Assembly: GCA_950097015.1 (NCBI GenBank)
Contig: CATNEN010000005.1
Coordinates: 62,001-126,000, forward strand
DNA length: 64,000 nucleotides
From: Macrostomum hystrix
Taxonomy: Eukaryota; Platyhelminthes; Macrostomidae
Direction of reading: 5' to 3'
The notes under the pieces are model-generated. The model made no database searches, was not told the origin of the DNA, and saw only the letters and a program-made list of their open reading frames with translations. Positions 58,512 through 64,000 of this stretch are shown piece after piece (the first letter of the stretch is position 1; each line of letters begins with the position of its first letter). The translations under genes were made by a program, and so were the position numbers.

Positions 58512-59085
58512 GTTTGCAGGTTGAGGTTGAGATCGATTGAGTCCTTGTTCAGTTAGATGAATTGGGGTGAGATTAAACTATTTGAGGTTTTTATTAAAGG
58601 ATTTTTAGGTAAGTTAGACTGTCACATAATAGGTAAGATTACAGTTGAGATTAAAGCTTAACAGCTGAGATGGTCTTAGATTTTTAGATTTTATAATTAG
58701 TGATAGATTAAACAACTAAAATTAAATGACTTCTATAGATCTAACTTGCTAACTCACTGCTAAACTCTGGTTCTAACTGTCGGGACTAATCTAAAATATA
58801 TGAAAAGAGCTTTTTTGTTTTAATTGTTTTTACTTTAGTAAAACTAAAATTTTTCGGCGCAGTCGCTTCTTAGAAATTACAGCTTAGAAACAATGTACTG
58901 AGCATAGCATCGCGTGACACTCTCTGTGCGACAGTTTCTCTTTATGCTTTTTTCGTAGCAGCTTCTCAAACTTTAAGGGCCGCGTCAGGAAATAAAAAGG
59001 CAGGGAAGACTAGTTTTATTTGTTAGCGCGTATTTAAAGCTTTGCACAAAGCATTCGACCAAGCTGTTTTGCCGTTGCTTTTGCC
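58512..59085. other. 3' flank of the unrecognised gene
   Basis: AT-rich DNA with a plausible polyadenylation hexamer AATAAA at 58991-58996. No further exon is recognisable. Confidence 0.45.
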
Positions 59086-59089
59086 TCAT

Positions 59090-60635
59090 CTCTAGTTTGA
59101 CTCATCTCTCCCCTGACTCATCTCTCCCCTGACTCATCTCTCCCGTGTCTCATCTCTCCTGTGTCTCATCTCTCCCCTTACTCATCTCTCCCGTGTCTCA
59201 TCTCTCCTGTGTCTCATCTCTCCCCTGACTCATCTCTCCCCTGACTCATCTCTCGTCTGTCTCATCTCTCCCCTGACTCATCTCTCTCCTGACTCATCTC
59301 TCCCCTGACTCATCTCTCCCCTGACTCATCTCTCCCCTGACTCATCTCTCCCCTGACTTATCTCTCCCCTGACTCATCTCTCCCCTGACTCATCTCTCCC
59401 CTCACCCATCTCTCCCCTGACTCATCTCTCCCGTGTCTCATCTCTCCTGTGTCTCATCTCTCCCCTTACTCATCTCTCCCGTGTCTCATCTCTCCTGTGT
59501 CTCATCTCTCCCCTGACTCATCTCTCCCCTGACTCATCTCTCGTCTGTCTCATCTCTCCCCTGACTCATCTCTCTCCTGACTCATCTCTCCCCTGACTCA
59601 TCTCTCCCCTGACTCATCTCTCCCCTGACTCATCTCTCCCCTGACTTATCTCACCCCTGACTCATCTCTCCCCTGACTCATCTCTCCCCTCACCCATCTC
59701 TCCCCTGACTCATCTCTCCCGTGTCTCATCTCTCCTGTGTCTCATCTCTCCCCTTACTCATCTCTCCCGTGTCTCATCTCTCCTGTGTCTCATCTCTCCC
59801 CTGACTCATCTCTCCCCTGACTCATCTCTCGTCTGTCTCATCTCTCCCCTGACTCATCTCTCTCCTGACTCATCTCTCCCCTGACTTATCTCTCCCCTGA
59901 CTCATCTCTCCCCTGACTCATCTCTCCCCTGACTTATCTCTCCCCTGACTCATCTCTCCCCTGACTCATCTCTCCCCTGACTCATCTCTCCCCTGACTCA
60001 TCTCTCCCCTCACCCATCTCTCCCCTGACTCATCTCTCGTCTGTCTCATCTCTCCCCTGTCTCATCTCTCCCTGTCCAATCTCTTCCTTGTCGGATCTCT
60101 CCCGTGTCTCATCTCTCTCCTGTCTCATCTCTCCCCTGTCTCATCTCTCCCTGTCCAATCTCTTCCTTGTCGGATCTCTCCCGTGTCTCATCTCTCCCCT
60201 GACTCATCTCTCCCCTGACTCATCTCTCACCTGACTTATCTCACCCCTGACTCATCTCTCCCCTGACTCATCTCTCCCCTCACCCATCTCTCCCCTGACT
60301 CATCTCTCCCGTGTCTCATCTCTCCTGTGTCTCATCTCTCCCCTTACTCATCTCTCCCGTGTCTCATCTCTCCTGTGTCTCATCTCTCCCCTGACTCATC
60401 TCTCCCCTGACTCATCTCTCGTCTGTCTCATCTCTCCCCTGACTCATCTCTCTCCTGACTCATCTCTCCCCTGACTCATCTCTCCCCTGACTCATCTCTC
60501 CCCTGACTCATCTCTCCCCTGACTTATCTCTCCCCTGACTCATCTCTCCCCTGACTCATCTCTCCCCTGACTCATCTCTCCCCTCACGCATCTCTCCCCT
60601 GACTCATCTCTCTCCAGACTCATCTCTCCTCCGTC
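59090..60635. repeat. minisatellite, 16-bp unit, about 96 copies with higher-order blocks
   Basis: Unit: TCTCCCCTGACTCATC with CCCGTGTC, CCTGTGTC and CCCTTAC variants. The marker CTCACCCATC recurs at 59401, 59689 (288 bp, 18 units), 60008 and 60279 together with the same ordered neighbours, showing block duplication. Confidence 0.96.
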
Positions 60636-61205
60636 TCCTGACAATATTGGGCCGACGATGGAAAAACGAGAATTATTAATCAAGTCTGAATAAAGCAAGG
60701 TTTATATATTTCTGCTTCAGTTTAACAGTAGTGAGACGACAAGTTAGATCAATTGCATTAGAGCAATGAAAAATCCTATGAAAAAAATAGAATCAGAAAG
60801 AAGCTATTACTTTGTTTAGGTAAGATTCTGTATGAAATAAAAAAATTGGCAATTTCTTGAACTGTAAAGTGATGAATGCTCATTTTAATTTAAATTTATT
60901 ACGGATAGGGCTCAGAGTAAAACAAAAACTTTGCTTTTAACTACTTTTAAGCGAATGAATTGTTGGTTTACCTGGTACATCGAAAGCGAAAGCGTATGTA
61001 AAAGCAGTCTTTAAGTAAAATAAACTACTTTATAGTTTTTTTACAACTTCGTTCGTTCGTTGTTTATTTTCATGGGGTCAACCCATTTGCGACTAAAAGT
61101 ACATCTGCTTTTTGAGCTGCTTGGTTAAAATTTAATTCGCAAAAAAGTTTAATTTTTACGATTGTCTCAAGTTTCAAGCTAAGTAAAAAAGTAATTGTGC
61201 AAGGA
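60636..61205. other. AT-rich spacer between arrays
   Basis: Single-copy DNA with no gene that I can support. Confidence 0.4.
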
Positions 61206-61209
61206 ATGA

Positions 61210-62708
61210 CAAAATCACTCTAAAAACTGTCACTCTAAGTCACTGTCACTCTCAGTCACTGTCACTCTCAGTCACTCTCAGTCACTCTCAGGGACTACCA
61301 GTCACTCTCAGTCACTCTCTGTCACTCTCAGGGACTACCAGTCACTCTCTGTCACTCTCAGTCACTCTCAGTCACTCTCAGTCACTCTCAGTCACTCTCA
61401 GGGACTACCAGTCACTCTCAGTCACTCTCTGTCACTCTCAGGGACTACCAGTCACTCTCTGTCACTCTCAGTCACTATCAGTCACTCTCAGTCACTCTCT
61501 GTCACTCTCAGGGACTACCAGTCACTATCAGTCACTCTCAGTCACTCTCTGTCACTCTCAGGGACTACCAGTCACTCTCAGTCACTCTCAGTCACTATCA
61601 GTCACTCTCAGTCACTCTCTGTCACTCTCAGGGACTACCAGTCACTCTCAGTCACTATCAGTCACTCTCAGTCACTCTCAGTCACTCTCTGTCACTCTCA
61701 GTCACTCTCAGGGACTACCAGTCACTCTCAGTCACTCTCAGTCACTCTCAGTCACTCTCAGGGACTATCAGTCACTCTCAGGGACTATCAGTCACTCTCA
61801 GTCACCCTCAGTCACTCTCAGTCACTCTCAGTCACTCTCAGGGACTACCAGTCACTCTCAGTCACTCTCAGTCACCCTCAGTCACTCTCAGTCACTCTCA
61901 GTCACTCTCAGGGACTACCAGTCACTCTCAGTCACTCTCAGTCACTCTCAGTCACTCTCAGGGACTATCAGTCTCTCTCAGGGACTATCAGTCACTCTCA
62001 GTCACTCTCAGTCACTCTCAGTCACCCTCAGTCACTCTCAGTCACTCTCAGTCACTCTCAGTCACCCTCAGTCACTCTCAGTCACTCTCAGTCACTCTCA
62101 GTCACCCTCAGTCACTCTCAGTCACTCTCAGTCACTCTCAGTCACCCTCAGTCACTCTCAGTCACTCTCAGTCACTCTCAGTCACCCTCAGTCACTCTCA
62201 GTCACTCTCAGTCACTCTCAGTCACTCTCAGTCACTCTCAGTCACTCTCAGTCACTCTCAGTCACTCTCAGTCACTCTCAGTCACTCTCAGTCACTCTCA
62301 GTCACTCTCAGTCACCCTCAGTCACTCTCAGTCACTCTCAGTCACTCTCAGTCACTCTCAGTCACTCTCAGTCACTCTCAGTCACTCTCAGTCACTCTCA
62401 GGGACTATCAGTCTCTCTCAGGGACTATCAGTCACTCTCAGTCACTCTCAGTCACTCTCAGTCACCCTCAGTCACTCTCAGTCACTCTCAGTCACTCTCA
62501 GTCACTCTCAGGGACTACCAGTCACTCTCAGTCACTCTCAGTCACTCTCAGTCACTATCAGTCACTCTCAGTCACTCTCAGTCACTCTCAGTCACTCTCA
62601 GGGACTACCAGTCACTCTCAGTCACTCTCAGTCACTCTCAGTCACTATCAGTCACTCTCAGTCACTCTCAGTCACTCTCAGGGACTATCAGTCACTCTCA
62701 GTCACTCG
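61210..62708. repeat. minisatellite, 10-bp unit, about 150 copies
   Basis: Unit: GTCACTCTCA, with GGGACTACCA or GGGACTATCA, GTCACCCTCA and GTCACTCTCT variants recurring in ordered clusters. It lies about 200 bp downstream of the Neverland-like stop codon. Confidence 0.96.
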
Positions 62709-62917
62709 GACAATGTCAGTCACTTTCAGTTGAAGTCGTGTGGTTCTGAGTGCCAGCTAAAACAATCAAAAGTCTTGCAAAGATTTTGTCACTTCTAAGA
62801 ATGAAAAATAAACAAAATCAAAATAAATCTTGAAAATAATCCTATCAAAGCTTACCAAAAACACAGCTTAAAGAGCGCTTTCATTGAGTCATAGATTAGT
62901 GTTTGAGCTCGTCTGTT

Positions 62918-64000
62918 CTACCAGTCATTGGTCTGCCTTAGCGACTCGATAGTTGGCGAGTTCTCAGAATAGAATTGCGAGTACCAGCGCCTATGCTGCA
63001 CCATCAACGAGTCCTGGCTAGATTTGGCCAATACTGGCTTATCCTTGAACTCTTTGTTATTCCAGATCATGATGTCGCGTTCAAATTGAAATGCTTCGCC
63101 ATTCAAATAGATGGTGGCCACAATGTTAGGCACCCAGCATTGCATGTAGATACTGTGGTGTACACGAAGCAGCAGCGGCTCGACAGGGGTTACGCAATGC
63201 AGAAACACGCCCTTGCCGAATACACTGTCGAATTCCAGGTAGACAGCTGCTGGGCCAAGCTGTGAAAGAGAGTTGTTTGGTTCGGCTTCGCTTACTAAAT
63301 ATTTCAGGTCTTAATTCCTCATGGGATCTATAATGGGGATCAGGGATAATGGGGTCAATATCCCTTATAGGGATCAGGGATAATAGGGTCAAGATCCCTA
63401 ATGGGGATCAGGGATAACAGGGTCAATATCTCTGATGGGGATCGCGGATAACAAGGAGATAATCCCTAATTGGGTCAGTGAAACTGAGTCAAGATTTCTA
63501 AATGAGGATCAGGATTAACGTTGTCAAGATTTTTAATAGCTATTAAAAAGATCGTCATTGTCTGCAATAAGTCTACTCGCAGTAGGCTATGAGGACATGC
63601 TCCTAAATTGCTTGAATTCGCTTGTTGACATCCCGCGTCACATGGTTTGGATGATGCATGTCTCATATTTAGGTCATTTTCAACTGAATTTCGTAACCCA
63701 CGACAAAACAACTATTGCTAAAAATATCGTTTATTTATACTGATAGTCGTACCTAAATATAAATACATTTGTTCCCTTAGTTAGGTTAGGCTGTAGCCAA
63801 AGTTGTCAGTGCTTCAGTTTTCTAATCGAGAGGTAAGGTTTCTGCTTTCTGTACGTCTTTAGGCTATTTTCTTTTTAATCCCATTTAGAAAGAAAAACCC
63901 CATGTGTGATTTATTTCAAAGATTCCCAGATTCTCACCTGATTCGCTCTGACAGTCATTTCAACAAATTTGAGATTGTAGCCAAACAGAAATGTTTTCTC
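62918..64000 (-). CDS. cholesterol 7-desaturase (Neverland/DAF-36 type Rieske oxygenase), C-terminal exons
   Basis: Two exons are visible: 64000-63938 (continuing past the window edge; FLFGYNLKFVEMTVRANQ) and 63259-62918 (stop 62920-62918), joined in phase 0 by a GT-AG intron. The family oxidises cholesterol to 7-dehydrocholesterol, the first step toward ecdysteroids in insects and dafachronic acids in nematodes. Family features: LGPAAVYLEF at the exon start, FGKGVFLHCVTPVEPLLLRV, then FERDIMIWNNKEF, KPVLAK and the highly typical HRRWYSQFYSEN near the C-terminus, which ends RQTNDW. These belong to the C-terminal catalytic domain; the N-terminal membrane segment, the Rieske cluster and the iron ligands lie beyond the window. 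No disruption is seen. Confidence 0.88.
63310..63530. repeat. decaying minisatellite, about 34-bp unit, in the desaturase intron
   Basis: Roughly six units built on GGGGATCAGGGATAACAGGG then TCAA(G/T)ATCCCTAAT, increasingly diverged toward 63530. One pair contains an 8-bp inverted repeat (TAGGGATC at 63368, GATCCCTA at 63393). Confidence 0.85.

Noticed and set aside
59090-62708. Further exons of the 1,006-residue gene inside the 16-bp and 10-bp arrays
   Set aside because: No non-repetitive open segment flanked by splice sites was found; the preceding exon already contains an in-frame TGA at 58509.

Overview
This is animal nuclear DNA. Coding sequence is split by spliceosomal GT-AG introns, the genes encode metazoan proteins (a GLI zinc-finger factor, RBM25, a TAF6-type histone-fold protein, a Src-type kinase N-terminus, a Neverland/DAF-36 sterol desaturase, mitochondrial ATP synthase subunit f), and tRNA-derived SINEs and a non-LTR retrotransposon fragment are present. 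Glutamine- and histidine-rich low-complexity segments, the mix of families and the extreme minisatellite load suggest an invertebrate, possibly a free-living flatworm. I cannot fix the species from the sequence alone.

Layout. 1-9 kb, minus strand: N-terminal exon of a Src-like kinase (161-448), ATP synthase subunit f (2073-2423) and four-exon RBM25 (4102-8998). 9.3-10.4 kb: a 5'-truncated non-LTR retrotransposon on the plus strand. 13.0-17.1 kb, minus: a GLI-family gene with five C2H2 fingers. 17.5-42 kb: about 25 kb with no recognised gene, made almost wholly of a chain of unrelated minisatellite arrays (15-42 bp units, the longest 5.8 kb), probably the 5' region of GLI. 42.1-45.0 kb, minus: TAF6-like gene. 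48.6-50.7 kb, plus: a peroxiredoxin fused to a Q-rich coiled-coil tail. 52.5-58.5 kb, plus: an unrecognised protein of about 1,006 residues in nine exons. 59-62.7 kb: two more arrays. 62.9 kb to the right edge, minus: 3' end of a cholesterol 7-desaturase.

Two kinds of non-coding DNA divide the window. Up to 48 kb, and again from 57.7 kb, introns and spacers are filled by private tandem repeats, each array with its own unrelated monomer. Between 48.8 and 57.2 kb the introns instead hold SINEs, several with visible target-site duplications and one nested in another. The genes do not form a pathway; they are ordinary housekeeping and developmental neighbours. What stands out is the minisatellite architecture (higher-order repeats, inverted arrays, a 2-kb polypyrimidine tract, dyad-symmetric monomers) and the chimeric peroxiredoxin. 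Exon limits were worked out by hand from splice consensus, reading phase and remembered family sequences; no alignment or transcript data were available.
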